64,000 nucleotides of DNA, from the NCBI GenBank assembly GCA_019925105.1, contig JAHGAU010000006.1, positions 1,302,001-1,366,000 of the forward strand, read 5' to 3'. Within the stretch, counting starts at the first letter, position 1; each line of letters begins with the position of its first letter. Positions 43,785 to 53,511 of the stretch are shown here, in pieces. The position numbers and the translations under genes are program-made. A model generated the notes under the pieces. It was not told the origin of the DNA and ran no database searches. It saw only the letters and a list, made by a program, of their open reading frames with translations. The stretch comes from Niebla homalea (taxonomy: Eukaryota > Ascomycota > Lecanoromycetes > Lecanorales > Ramalinaceae).

Positions 43785-45044
43785 TCAATTGCCTTTCAAC
43801 CTGCCCCATGCCGCCCCAGTTTCTACACCATAATCAGTCATCACCTTGCCACGGTCCCACTCTCGCCCCTCTCCCCGACCTCTCCACCTGACGTCCTCCT
43901 CACCCCTCTCAGCTGACACGCTCGGCGCTTTACCGTTCGCCCACTTGGATACCTCCTCCTCTGTGAAACCGGCAGCTTTCAGCCTCTCGGCGCCTTGCTT
44001 CTGCCATTTCTGTCTGTCCCGCAGCGCCTCCAGCGCTTGGTCCCAATCATCTGTCTCGAGATCTGGATCCGGATGTGCATCAGTAGCCGGGTCATAGTCG
44101 GTCAAGAAATGATCATCCATGGCAGATGCAGATTTCCCATCCCAAGCTCCTCGACCACGAAATTTGATCTTAGGCTCTGGTGGTGGCGGAGGAGGACCAA
44201 TGATGGCCTCTAGCGGGTCCGAATCAGGGGAGTGAGGCTGGCATCCAACTCCACTGTGAAGATCCTCTCCTCTCCTTTCCGAGTAAGACGCTTCGTCTGG
44301 TGGATGCGTATTGTGTCTCGATTTGCCTGATCGATGTTTTCGTTCCTGAGAATCTGAAGATAGGGATGCTCGTCTCCGGCGGGAGTGGTAATGTTGCCGG
44401 TGGTGATGTCGCCAAGGAGAAGTGGATCTCGACTCTGTCCGATGTCTATCTCGCTCCAGCGAGTCCCTCGAGCTACGTCTGCGCCTTTGACGATGGTGAT
44501 GCCTGTGCCGTCCGGAACGGTCAGAAGGCTTACTGTCAAGCTCCTCTCCATAATGCGTAAGCTTCGGCTGGCGTGAGCTTCGCCCTCCCTCACATTCGCC
44601 ATCTTCATGATGATGAGCACCGCGCTTCACCGTTTTCCTATCCAATCCTTCGTCATACTCGACCCGCCTTCGCTTGGGGCCGGGCAGCTCATCCTCATAT
44701 CGTAATCGACCGAAATCATGGCTTCGGTGTGATTTCTTTTGTCTGTCATTTGCAAGTTCCCGAAGTCTTGATCTGGATTCCGGCGCTTCTTTGGCACGTA
44801 GTGTCGCATTGTGGTTATCAGTCTCTTTGAGGATGTTTTTCAAAAATCTTGTGTTAGGCTTGGGCGCATTGTTAGTTGCACTTGGATCCCTTCAGCTTCG
44901 TCTTCGAGCCGAACTGGAGAAATCATACCGTTTGGGCAGCTTCTCATAAAGCCCATAGGGAGAGTACCGAGAAGTGCTGGCCTTTGCATCCTTAGCAAGA
45001 AGTTTTGCGACATAGTCATCAGATAGATCCTCGTTTACGGACAT
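43785..45044 (-). CDS. RS-rich protein of pre-mRNA splicing type
   Basis: Two exons, 45044-44929 and 44880-43785, with a 48-nt intron; 403 residues. The N-terminus has an Asp-Asp-Tyr-Val-Ala-x-Leu-Leu-Ala-Lys-Asp-Ala block and, after the junction, Pro-Asn-Thr-Arg-Phe-Leu-Lys-Asn-Ile-Leu-Lys-Glu-Thr-Asp-Asn-His-Asn. These are conserved among fungal proteins often annotated as pre-mRNA-splicing factor 38B-like. The middle is rich in Arg/Ser/His dipeptides (about 110-240), a disordered RS-like region. It is followed by a Pro run, Lys-Phe-Arg-Gly-Arg-Gly-Ala-Trp, and a conserved acidic helix (Asp-Asp-Trp-Asp-Gln-Ala-Leu-Glu-Ala-Leu-Arg-Asp-Arg). A nuclear role in mRNA processing is inferred from composition and family naming, not from a catalytic motif. 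It shares a 266-bp promoter with the Sos7-like gene. Confidence 0.75.
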
Positions 45045-45310
45045 CGCAAACCAAGTGTCGAGCTCCACGTTCCCGTAGTCTCAGCATTTGCATAGTTACC
45101 AAAGCGATCACTACTCACCCATAGAGCGTGTGTGACGTGACGTGACGTTTAGAGGGGTGTTTTGGCGCAACTTTATGCCAGATTCAACGGTTGTGACGAT
45201 GCCAAGACTGCGATTAAGATAAAGCCTGCCTCGCTGCTCAATAGTAAACAATGGCGCTCTTCACGCCCTTCACGCTCAGCATTGGCTGAAAGCCAACTTC
45301 ATGAGCCAGA
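45045..45310. promoter_or_regulatory. Divergent promoter with a triple TGACGT array
   Basis: 266 bp between the two start codons. At 45133-45148 three overlapping TGACGT hexamers are spaced 5 bp apart, resembling CRE/ATF half-sites for bZIP factors. Confidence 0.6.
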
Positions 45311-46211
45311 ATGGCAGCTCAGCAACGCGTCGAAAACGTCACACAGGGCCTTAGAGCATTACAAAGCTCTCCCTTATCCATCATTCGCCTCAGCGAGCCC
45401 ATCACCGCTGCCCCGACATCGGGTCGCAACTCCGATGTCTCCTCATCTGCCCTTGATAACCCATCCGCAGCTTCCCTAGAGGCTGATCTGGCACATTACA
45501 AAGTATGTTAGATCCCAAGTCCGTGCAAGTTGCTCCTCAGCTGCTCACATGCAACAGGAACTCTTTTCCAAGCTTCGCTTCTCCTACCTTGAACAGGTCA
45601 CCAAAGAGAAATTCCTCCGCGCTGTCGTCGGCGATCCGCCACAAATCGTCGAACCTGCTGAGAATGCCGAGCTTGAAGGAGAGCTGGTCTCGATCAAAGC
45701 GATCCTCAAGGAGCAGAAGCAGAATGTGGCAGATATGGTTACGGAGCTGGAGGACATGGGCAGGAAGCTCGCTAGGCGATGGGAGACGGTCCAATTGCAG
45801 ACGACATTACTTGGGAGCCTGCCCGGAGAGATTGCTGGCTTGAAGGAGACGTTGGGGGATTTGAGGAGGAGGAATCGATCTGATGAGGATGAGAGGTCCG
45901 ATGACCCGAACGCGAATCTGCCCCTAGAAGCAACGCAGGCGTTGCTGGAGCAGCGCAGGAATGATCTCGAAGAGCTCAACACGCAGCTCAAGACTTTGCA
46001 GCAGGCTTTGCCAAAGCAAACGGAGGCGGCAGAGCGGGAGCAGAAAGAAATGAGGATGCTTGAACAGGAGAGGGAGAGAACTGTGGCAATCGCAAGGGAA
46101 GCTGTTGAGAGAAAGAGGGAAGGTGGCGGTGCAGATGAGCTCGAGTTGAGAGGGAGGTGGCTTAGGGGCGTGGAGGGAGGATTGAGAGATTTGTTGGGAG
46201 TTGAAGCGTGA
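45311..46211 (+). CDS. Sos7-like kinetochore coiled-coil protein
   Basis: Two exons, 45311-45502 and 45558-46211, with a 55-nt intron; 281 residues. The sequence after the junction (Glu-Leu-Phe-Ser-Lys-Leu-Arg-Phe-Ser-Tyr-Leu-Glu-Gln-Val-Thr-Lys-Glu-Lys-Phe) is, from memory, the signature of the fungal Sos7 coiled-coil domain. The rest is almost entirely heptad-like, from about residue 75 to 255, with an acid-rich break near 165-180. Sos7 in fission yeast works with Spc7 and Mis12 at the kinetochore. Orthology here is an inference from this block and the coiled-coil layout. There is no membrane segment. The ATG used lies in the only frame that joins to the coiled coil. Confidence 0.72.
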
Positions 46212-46539
46212 GTATTTCGACAATGGCACGCTTTTCTGATCTGCGGCATTAACCGCGCCACCACTTATCCATAAGTTCAGGCATTCATTAAACCGTTCGT
46301 TTCTCACACAAATCTTGCAAACACTGCTTGCTAGCTGCGTCAAGACTAATTCCTCCATTCGTAAAACAAGACATCCACTAGACCATTAATCATCGCAACA
46401 CCCTCGTAGCCTTTCACGTCAATGCGTCGCAATTTCTCCTGCCCGTCAAATCAAGCACCTTAATCATTGTTGTCCGTCAAATCTTCCACCTCGACCATTG
46501 TCTGAGCTCCCATTAACTCTCAATTGCGTACAGACCCGC
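46212..46539. other. Intergenic, convergent 3' ends
   Basis: 328 bases between two convergent genes. It is C/T- and A-rich with 3' UTR character. Nothing else is seen. Confidence 0.5.
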
Positions 46540-48438
46540 TCACTTCTTGGTGATGCATGTTACCTTCACATGCACCGTACCGGAACGGGTAGAAGCATGT
46601 TCTTCCAACTCCTGCATCATAATTTCAAACCCATTCTCATCACGCCAACGCAAGATTAGCGGCCAGTCTAAACCGTCAACTGCGACGGTCACAGCGGCAA
46701 TGCTCAACTCGACAGCACGATTGGAAGACAGGCCCCAGGTGAACGCTGCCTGGTCGAAAAAGAGTTTGCATGTCCTACACTGATTGATGGACGCGGGTAG
46801 CGCTCCGAGTCTCTCTTCTGTTGTGAAGAAGTAGAAATTGACCTTTGGCTGGTTTAAGACAGTCGTCTTCCATGAAGGATGTTTCAGTGCTAGCTCCGAT
46901 GATGTAGGTAGAATCATCGCATCTGACGGCTGGGCTGGCGATGCTGGCTGGAATTGCGGATGCGCTGTGGCCGAATTAGGTGGAGTAGGTTTCAATGTCG
47001 AATGAGATGGCTGTGATATCAATGCCGGCTGCAACGATTCAAGTTGTTTCGATTGTGAAGGAGTTATGACTAGCTTTGCTGGTGAAGGAGTCGGTACTGG
47101 CGTCGCTTGTATAGGTAACTGCTTCGACGATGGAGCGATCAGGACCGACTGCCATTGCAAATGTCTCAATGCTGGCTTCGTTGGCGGAGAAGTCAGTGGT
47201 CGCTTCTGTGCCACATATGAGTGAGAATCATCTCCCCCATGTGGGCCAGTCGTAAGATTTCGTCCCAAGGCTCCCCTCCGCGCAAATAAGTCTGTTGCAT
47301 AGTGAGCCGTTTTCGCCACCTTCCTTGGTGGTCCATGGGAATCGTTGCTACTGTCCTCATCCGAGGAGCTGACCAGATCCACATAGTCTGACGAGCTATC
47401 AAGCAGCTGACTGTGCTCCACCGCACGCAGCTTCTCAGACGCGGTCAACTTGGCTGATCTCTTTGGTTGCTTGCGAGCTGGAGGAGGAGGAGAAACGTAT
47501 TGTGGAGGCCAGCGACCAATTCTGACGGCATCAACGCTCGTCACAGAGGAGTCGTCTGCTCTAGACTGTTCAATCGCACGCTGTTGCCTTCGTAGCCTCA
47601 GCTTTTGCTGCCGGATTTCGCAGGCGCTCGGCTCCTTCTTGATCTTGGGCGAAGTCGGAGCATCATGCGCTGGAGCAGTATTTGCAATCCGACCAGACTT
47701 TTCGACCTTCTTCTCATAACAAAAAACGAGGTCTTCTTCACTAGTGGTACTCAGCCCGTCATCGGTCCCTTGAGCGAAACTAGGGATTGTCAGGATAAGT
47801 GCTTCAAGGAGTTGTCATCGTTCTCTTACCGCTGCGAAGTGTTCAGGGAAGATACGTTAAGCTCGCTAGGAATGCCCCTCACAATGGGGTTGGTCATTGT
47901 TCCATGCCTAAAGCTATCTGCCGTCACCATCAATGCTCCGATAATCGCTTACTGAGGTCTTACCTATACAAAGAACTTGAAGGGAAGGCGCTGCCGCGCC
48001 TGAGACCGCTTCTCACAGCAGCTCGCTCGCTCTGGACTCCATGGTCAAAGCTCTCAGATTGAGGGGTTGGTAAGCCTGCAAAGATAGTGGTGGCTCGGGT
48101 GGCATCAGGGTCTGAGTCTGCACAATCGTGAAAGAGTGAGTGGTTCTGTCCAAAACCCATAGATGCAATTCTTGGTCTCGACACTCACAATGCATGGTGG
48201 GCTCTTAATTTCTGATAACCACTTTCAGAGGGGGATAAAGGGACCTCAAGTACTCACTTGTATAGCCGTTCTGCAGCATGTACCTTTGAAACTTCTTGAG
48301 GCAGGCCATTATTACCGGATGCCATTGGTAAGTCTTCTCGAACCGATCCTTCAGATCAGGGTAGTAGGCCATGTAGCACGAGAAGACAGGATTGTTATAT
48401 GATAAACGAACATGTGGAAAGAAGTGCAGCAAAAGCAT
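46540..48438 (-). CDS. Hypothetical four-exon protein, 561 residues
   Basis: Exons 48438-48258, 48203-48017, 47907-47830 and 47779-46540. All four joins use GT..AG sites and keep frame. Exon 4 alone looks like a shorter ORF without an ATG start, so the gene is easy to mis-call. The N-terminal 60 residues are hydrophobic/aromatic and contain Phe-Pro-His-Val-Arg and Tyr-Tyr-Pro-Asp-Leu. Residues about 60-122 hold a His-Cys-Glu-Cys-Arg-Asp segment and a beta-rich stretch. The middle is disordered, with Ser/Pro/Gln/Thr repeats and a Ser/Asp-rich acidic patch. The last 110 residues look globular again, with Cys-Arg-Thr-Cys, an Asn-Phe-Tyr-Phe-Phe segment and Trp-Pro-Leu-Ile-Leu-Arg-Trp-Arg-Asp. 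I do not recognise the family. It lies between a kinetochore gene and a Myb gene, which may not mean anything. The exon 3 boundaries are the least certain. Confidence 0.65.
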
Positions 48439-48732
48439 TCACTCGACTATCATTCAGACATTATGTGCACTCATTGGCCCGTTGGGCATAGATCCGAAGC
48501 AGCTGCCGTGATAGCAATGCTTGTCATTGGCTCTCATTGCTTCATCCCGTCAACTTATAAGAATTGCAAAACATGATAGCGTCCACATAGATCAAGGACT
48601 GATTTGCCAATCAAGTGGCTTCATGATAAGTGAATCTAGATCCGAAAACATACCGGAAGGGTATTAGCGGCGTGAAGGCCTCGATCCTATTCAAATCAAA
48701 CCGCGGATCGAGAAGCTGTATAAATTCGATGT

Positions 48733-50112
48733 TCAGTCCTCATCCTCTTCATCATTGAAGATACCATCGACCCTGTGACCTGTGACCCGATCGTACTCAA
48801 TGCCTAAATCACGCAATTTCTCAATCTGCAGGGCACTGATTGCAATGGCCTCGAAGTTCAGAGGAAGAACCCTGCCGGCCCTAAAATACGAGAGCGTTTT
48901 AGCCATCATCAAGGTAGAAAGTACTGTGAGACATACTTCAAATAGTCCAGCTTCATGTTCCTCGCCTTGTCTTTCAGTGCAACTTGATCGCGTTCGGCCA
49001 GAACACCGTTGGTGTCTTCCTTTTTGAGACGTGCCCATTTGGGCCCAAAGTCTTGAATAAGATCGTAGAGCACGTCTGTCTCTTCCGTCGACCATGGAGT
49101 TCGAGTTTGTGTAGGCTTGGGCACGGTGGCATTACGGGCTTTTGCGGTTGCATTGATGATTGCGTATACGTCCGATTGAGCAGAAGGCTGCCTTTCTCGA
49201 AGAGGTGTTGAAGTTGATGTTGCTCGTTCTTGATTTTGCTGCCGATTTTTATGCGTGCGTCGCCTTTTTGGAGGACTAGGCCCACGTTCAGGGAGATTCG
49301 CCGTAACTCGTCTGTTCCGGCGATGCCCCACCCCACTTGACTGAAGGCGAGCGGTGTTGCGCGACACCTGGAAGCCTTGGTCCTGGGTAGGATCCGGTAC
49401 CTCCACTTGGCTGTTGACAACTTGCTCTTGAGAATCGAATGAAAGCGCGCGTGCCCCCTCCTGAGGATCTATTAATCGCCTTTTCTCCTTTCTACGGATA
49501 TCTGGAACCAATTGGGGCTCATTCTCTTTGTTGCTCTCTGCAGCCTGCTCTGACCTCTTGGTCGCTATGCTGGAGGTGATTCTTTCGGTGTTGAAGACCA
49601 TGTTCTCAAAGGCTGCTTCGCCTTGGTCGGACGCATCATCATTTACAAGCACGTCGTCATTGTCTCCAAGTTGGCTCCCAGCGGCATCTTCCACGGGTGC
49701 CCGTCTATCAACGATCGAGTGCGCGAAGGTTGGCTCCGTAGATTTATGATTTGATGGGGAGCGCGCGGACTCTGGCCGTTGCTCAGCTGGCCTATTATGG
49801 CCAGCTGGAGGATTTGAAGGCGCTGCAGCTACTCGCCGCTGCAAGCGAGTTCTCAAGCGGGTCGCAAGTTGTTTTGACCTCGGATCGTTGATGCTATCAG
49901 ACTTTTAGCTTGAAACAGCCTATCTCAAATGTTTTGACAATTAGAAAGTCATTGAAGGGTTAGGAATCATACTTGAATGTAGGGGATTGAAAGCCACTCC
50001 GAGCAGCGTTATCCTCTCGGTCATTGACCTGGCGCCTTAAGGATGGTCCAGAGATTGGGGCGACTGAGATTTCAATCTCTTGACTGGCCTCACGCTCGCT
50101 ATGTTCAGCCAT
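48733..50112 (-). CDS. Myb/SANT protein with telobox-like motif
   Basis: Three exons, 50112-49973, 49893-48937, 48880-48733; 414 residues. The first 270 residues are polar and low complexity (Ser/Pro/Arg/Gln, many acids). A single Myb/SANT domain occupies about 305-365: Trp-Ser-Thr-Glu-Glu-Thr-Asp-Val-Leu-Tyr, then Phe-Gly-Pro-Lys-Trp, then Val-Ala-Leu-Lys-Asp-Lys-Ala-Arg-Asn. The last block is close to the telobox (Val-Asp-Leu-Lys-Asp-Lys-Trp-Arg) of TRF/Tbf1-type telomere-repeat binders. The last intron falls right after this motif. The C-terminal 49 residues continue the conserved region and end in an acidic run. A role at telomeric or TTAGGG-like promoter repeats is inferred. It lacks a visible TRF homology domain, so it is not a plain Taz1/TRF orthologue. 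Confidence 0.78.
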
Positions 50113-50583
50113 GATCGAGCAATAAGAATGTCAAGAGTTGAGGCTGACCCGCAATGTTTACCAAAGTCCGAAGAGAGACTAAGCTTGCCAAGCTTGCCAA
50201 GTCACGGAAGTCGGAACAACTTGAAGCTACGGTCCTACGGATTACTCATTGGTCTAACTATTCTGAGCCGCCAAGACACGCGGCCATGACCTCCAGGGCA
50301 TTCTCCTTCTGGTGAGATATCCATCCTCAATAATTCTCGCTCATGCAGACCATTGAAACATCACCTCGTCAATCATTGCCAGCGGAACATCTTCAGATCA
50401 TTCCTCAACCTTGGCTTCATGAATACCGATCGTATTGAAATCTGATAGCCTTAACCATTCACCTTACCTATACGCCACGCTGAGATCGAACATCTCGGCC
50501 TTTCCCCTTATGATCTGAGGAGGCTCAATTATTCCGCCCCCCCCCCCCCCCTTTGAATAGCATTGACCTCAAATACCCAGAAA
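50113..50583. promoter_or_regulatory. Divergent promoter with poly-C tract
   Basis: 471 bp between the Myb-gene ATG and the GDT1-like ATG. Small AAGCTTGCC repeats occur near 50184-50202. A run of 15 C lies at 50537-50551, ending 32 bases before the plus-strand ATG. Confidence 0.6.
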
Positions 50584-52330
50584 ATGAAGACGCGGCGGCA
50601 AGCAATTGCCATCTGCTTGCTATTGTTTTCCTCATTCCATTTGACCTGTCCGCTTTCGGTGCAACGAGAAGTAGGGTCTTCTGCCGAAGGCTTCGAACTT
50701 GCAAAGGAGGCGTCAGACATCTCGGTGCCCTCAGCAAGTCAACCGGCCACCAAACCGATTGTTGATGGGGTCGGCACCAAGGACGCACCTGTGGACGGGA
50801 AAGATGGCAGACCACATTCCGGCCCATTTGTTGAGACGAGCGCGGAAAGAGATCGGAAGAAGGCTAAGGGGAGCGGAGACGAAGTTGTCGAGAAGCCGAC
50901 CAAAAAACCACCAGGAAAGGCAGCGTTGAGCGATGATGGCCGGAAAATGCCAGAGACGAATGATGGTGTGATGGATGATCCAAACAGGACTGGACCAAAG
51001 GAAGGGACAAGGGGCACCGAAGGTGGCATCACTGAGAAAACCAAGGACACCGTTCAAGACACCAAGAAGGACAGCTCCGAAAAGACGGCAGACGCCCCCA
51101 AAGAAGCGCCTCCGCTGCCACATAGTGATCAGAAGACTTTGGAAGAGGAGATGGGCAAACAAGATGACAAGAAAGTGAAGGATGGAGTCGCGCAGGAGTC
51201 TGAGAAGAAGAAAGATGACCCTAAGAAGGATGACAAGAACAAGGAGATCGGTGGCCTAGAGGTATGCTTTCCTCTGTCCATCAATGCCCTCCTGCTAATG
51301 TTCCTTGAAGAAGCCAGCAGACCTGCCCAAGAAGCCCCATGATATTCCTCCACCGGTCCCTCCGACCTCTTCAAAGACTGATCCTCTCGCCATCCTCAAG
51401 CCCTACACCGACGCTTTACCCTCACTGACAGGAGCCACATCCGCTTCTTTCGTGCAGCCGCTCCACTCCTTCGTTCTCTCATTTACCATGATCATCTTCT
51501 CCGAAATAGGCGACAAGACTTTCCTCATCGCCGCCCTCATGGCTATGAAACACCCACGCCTAGTCGTCTTCTCGGCCGCCTTCGCTGCCCTCATCGCCAT
51601 GACTATCCTCTCAGCCGTCCTCGGTCATGCCGTACCTCAACTGATCCCGAAGCGTTTCGTGAACTACGCCGCTGCCGTACTCTTCCTTGTATTCGGACTC
51701 AAGACTTTGCGTGAAGGTCTTGCTATGAGGCCTGACCAAGGCGTGGGCGAGGAAATGAGGGAGGTCGAGATGGAGCTCGAAGAGAAGGAAGCGCTGGCTC
51801 GCAAGATGGGTCGGAGGCGATCGTCGATATCACCTTACATCGTCGAATCAGGCCGACTTGACACGCGAAAGACCCGATCTAATACCCGACTACCTGCGCC
51901 ACCAGACTCACCACCATCGCCGGACTCGAGAAGCCCCTCACCAAGTGCCCGGTCATCCTTCTCAAGCATAGCTGCAGGAGTCAACAACCTTTTCTCCCTC
52001 CTACTGAGTCCCGCCTGGGTCCAGACGTTCATCATGACCTTCCTAGGCGAGTGGGGCGACCGCAGTCAGATCGCAACGATCGCCATGGCAGCAGGCTCTG
52101 ATTATTGGTGGGTTACAAGTGGTGCTGTGACAGGTCATGGGCTCTGTACCGCAATAGCTGTAATAGGAGGCAGGGCCATTGCCGGAAGAGTCAGCGTACG
52201 AATTGGTAAGTTGGTCTCTTGCTCTTATGAATTGCATCATGCTCATCAAATTCCAGTAACACTAGGTGGTGGGGCAACGTTCATGGTGTTTGGGTTCATC
52301 TACTTGATTGAAGCCATGTACATCTCATAG
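50584..52330 (+). CDS. GDT1: Gdt1/TMEM165-family cation transporter
   Basis: Three exons, 50584-51261, 51311-52205, 52257-52330; 548 residues. A signal-like hydrophobic start (about 1-23) is followed by a highly charged Lys/Asp/Glu/Pro-rich segment of about 230 residues, unusually long for the family. The transporter core has two UPF0016 repeats with the hallmark Glu-x-Gly-Asp-(Lys/Arg)-(Thr/Ser): Glu-Ile-Gly-Asp-Lys-Thr at 291-296 and Glu-Trp-Gly-Asp-Arg-Ser at 473-478. A central Ser/Pro/Arg-rich loop separates them. The 51-nt last intron is in frame without a stop; splicing is preferred because it gives Val-Arg-Ile-Val-Thr-Leu-Gly-Gly. Yeast Gdt1 is a Golgi Mn2+/Ca2+ exchanger needed for glycosylation. 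The charged N-terminus could be luminal and cation-binding; that is inference. Confidence 0.92.
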
Positions 52331-52428
52331 GATGCAGCATTGCCAGGCAGGTATCTAGCTTTAGGGGGCGTTCTTCATGATGACCCAAAAATTCACAAGC
52401 ATTTTTCTTCGTCAACCGCGCCATCCAG

Positions 52429-53511
52429 TCAGAGCGACCCCTTGACTGCTCCATGAACAATCTTAGTCACCAATTTGCCCGTATTTTTTCCCTCAAACAA
52501 CATCATCCACGTCCTTGGCACATCCGCGAACTTCGTCTCAACCACGGTTTCGTTCTCATCACCCAACTTAATCTTCCCCTCCTTGTAAGCCTGGACTAAT
52601 TCGCCAACAGCTGCCGGTCCCTTGCCCTCTTCCAGGAAGTCCAGACAGATGAAGCCTCTAACCTCAATCCGATTCGAAATCACCTCGAACCAATTCTTCA
52701 ACCCATCTTTCTCCCCGTTGTTGTACTGCGCGATCGCCCCACACGCCGCCACCCTGCCAAACCGCTTCATCCTCGTCAACATGAAATCCAAGATATCCCC
52801 GCCCACATTGTCAAAGTAGACCTCGACATACTCCGGCGTCGCCTCCACCATCCTCTCCCGAAAACCCGCATCCTTGTAATTGAGGCAGACGTCCGCCCCC
52901 AACCCCTCCACCCACCGACACTTCTGCTCCTCCCCGGCAATCCCAATCACCTTCCTCACGCCCAACACGTGCTTCGCGATCTGCACGACCATACTCCCCG
53001 TCGCGCCCGCCGCCCCACTCACCACGACCACGTCCCCCGGTCCCGCGCGCGCAACATCCCGGACGCCATACAGGGCCGTCAACCCGGGCAGGCCCAGCGC
53101 CCCCAGAAACTGCGTCTCGCTCAAGCCGGGCACCTTCTCGATCTTCCGGTCCACGTTGCTTGCATCGGTGACGAGGTAGTCGGCCCAGCCCATGGACATG
53201 ATGACCAGATCCCCCCGGTCGTACGTGTCCGACGTGGAGGCGAGCACCTGCGCCACGTTGCGGGAGCGCATCACTTCCCCCTGGAGCACGGGTGGGGTGT
53301 ACAGGCGTGCGGGGTCCTGGCCCGCGGTGATCCAGGCGCGTTGGGCCGGGTCGTTGGAGATGTAGATGGTTTTGAGGAGGACTTGGTTGGGGGAGAGGTA
53401 GGGTAGGGGGGAGGATTGGAGGGAGAAGGTGGGGGATGGGCCGGAGAGGACGGGGAGGTCGGTGGGGGGGTGAGAGAGGATGAAGTGGTTGGAGTGGGTG
53501 GGGAGGGACAT
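52429..53511 (-). CDS. MDR oxidoreductase, prostaglandin reductase-like
   Basis: A single exon of 360 residues. The ATG at 53511 (Met-Ser-Leu-Pro-Thr-His-Ser) is chosen over an in-frame upstream ATG because homologues begin near here and the extension is low complexity. The family block Asn-Asp-Pro-Ala-Gln-Arg-Ala-Trp-Ile (about 53-61), the dinucleotide site Val-Ser-Gly-Ala-Ala-Gly-Ala-Thr-Gly, then Tyr-Phe-Asp-Asn-Val-Gly-Gly and Gly-Ala-Ile-Ala-Gln-Tyr-Asn identify the zinc-free medium-chain reductases (leukotriene B4 12-hydroxydehydrogenase / alkenal double-bond reductase type). They reduce alpha,beta-unsaturated carbonyls with NADPH, often for detoxification. The 3' end is only 98 bases from the convergent GDT1 gene. 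The 5' part is C-rich, and long antisense ORFs there are shadows. Confidence 0.9.
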   Translation of the reverse strand: MSLPTHSNHFILSHPPTDLPVLSGPSPTFSLQSSPLPYLSPNQVLLKTIYISNDPAQRAWITAGQDPARLYTPPVLQGEVMRSRNVAQVLASTSDTYDRGDLVIMSMGWADYLVTDASNVDRKIEKVPGLSETQFLGALGLPGLTALYGVRDVARAGPGDVVVVSGAAGATGSMVVQIAKHVLGVRKVIGIAGEEQKCRWVEGLGADVCLNYKDAGFRERMVEATPEYVEVYFDNVGGDILDFMLTRMKRFGRVAACGAIAQYNNGEKDGLKNWFEVISNRIEVRGFICLDFLEEGKGPAAVGELVQAYKEGKIKLGDENETVVETKFADVPRTWMMLFEGKNTGKLVTKIVHGAVKGSL

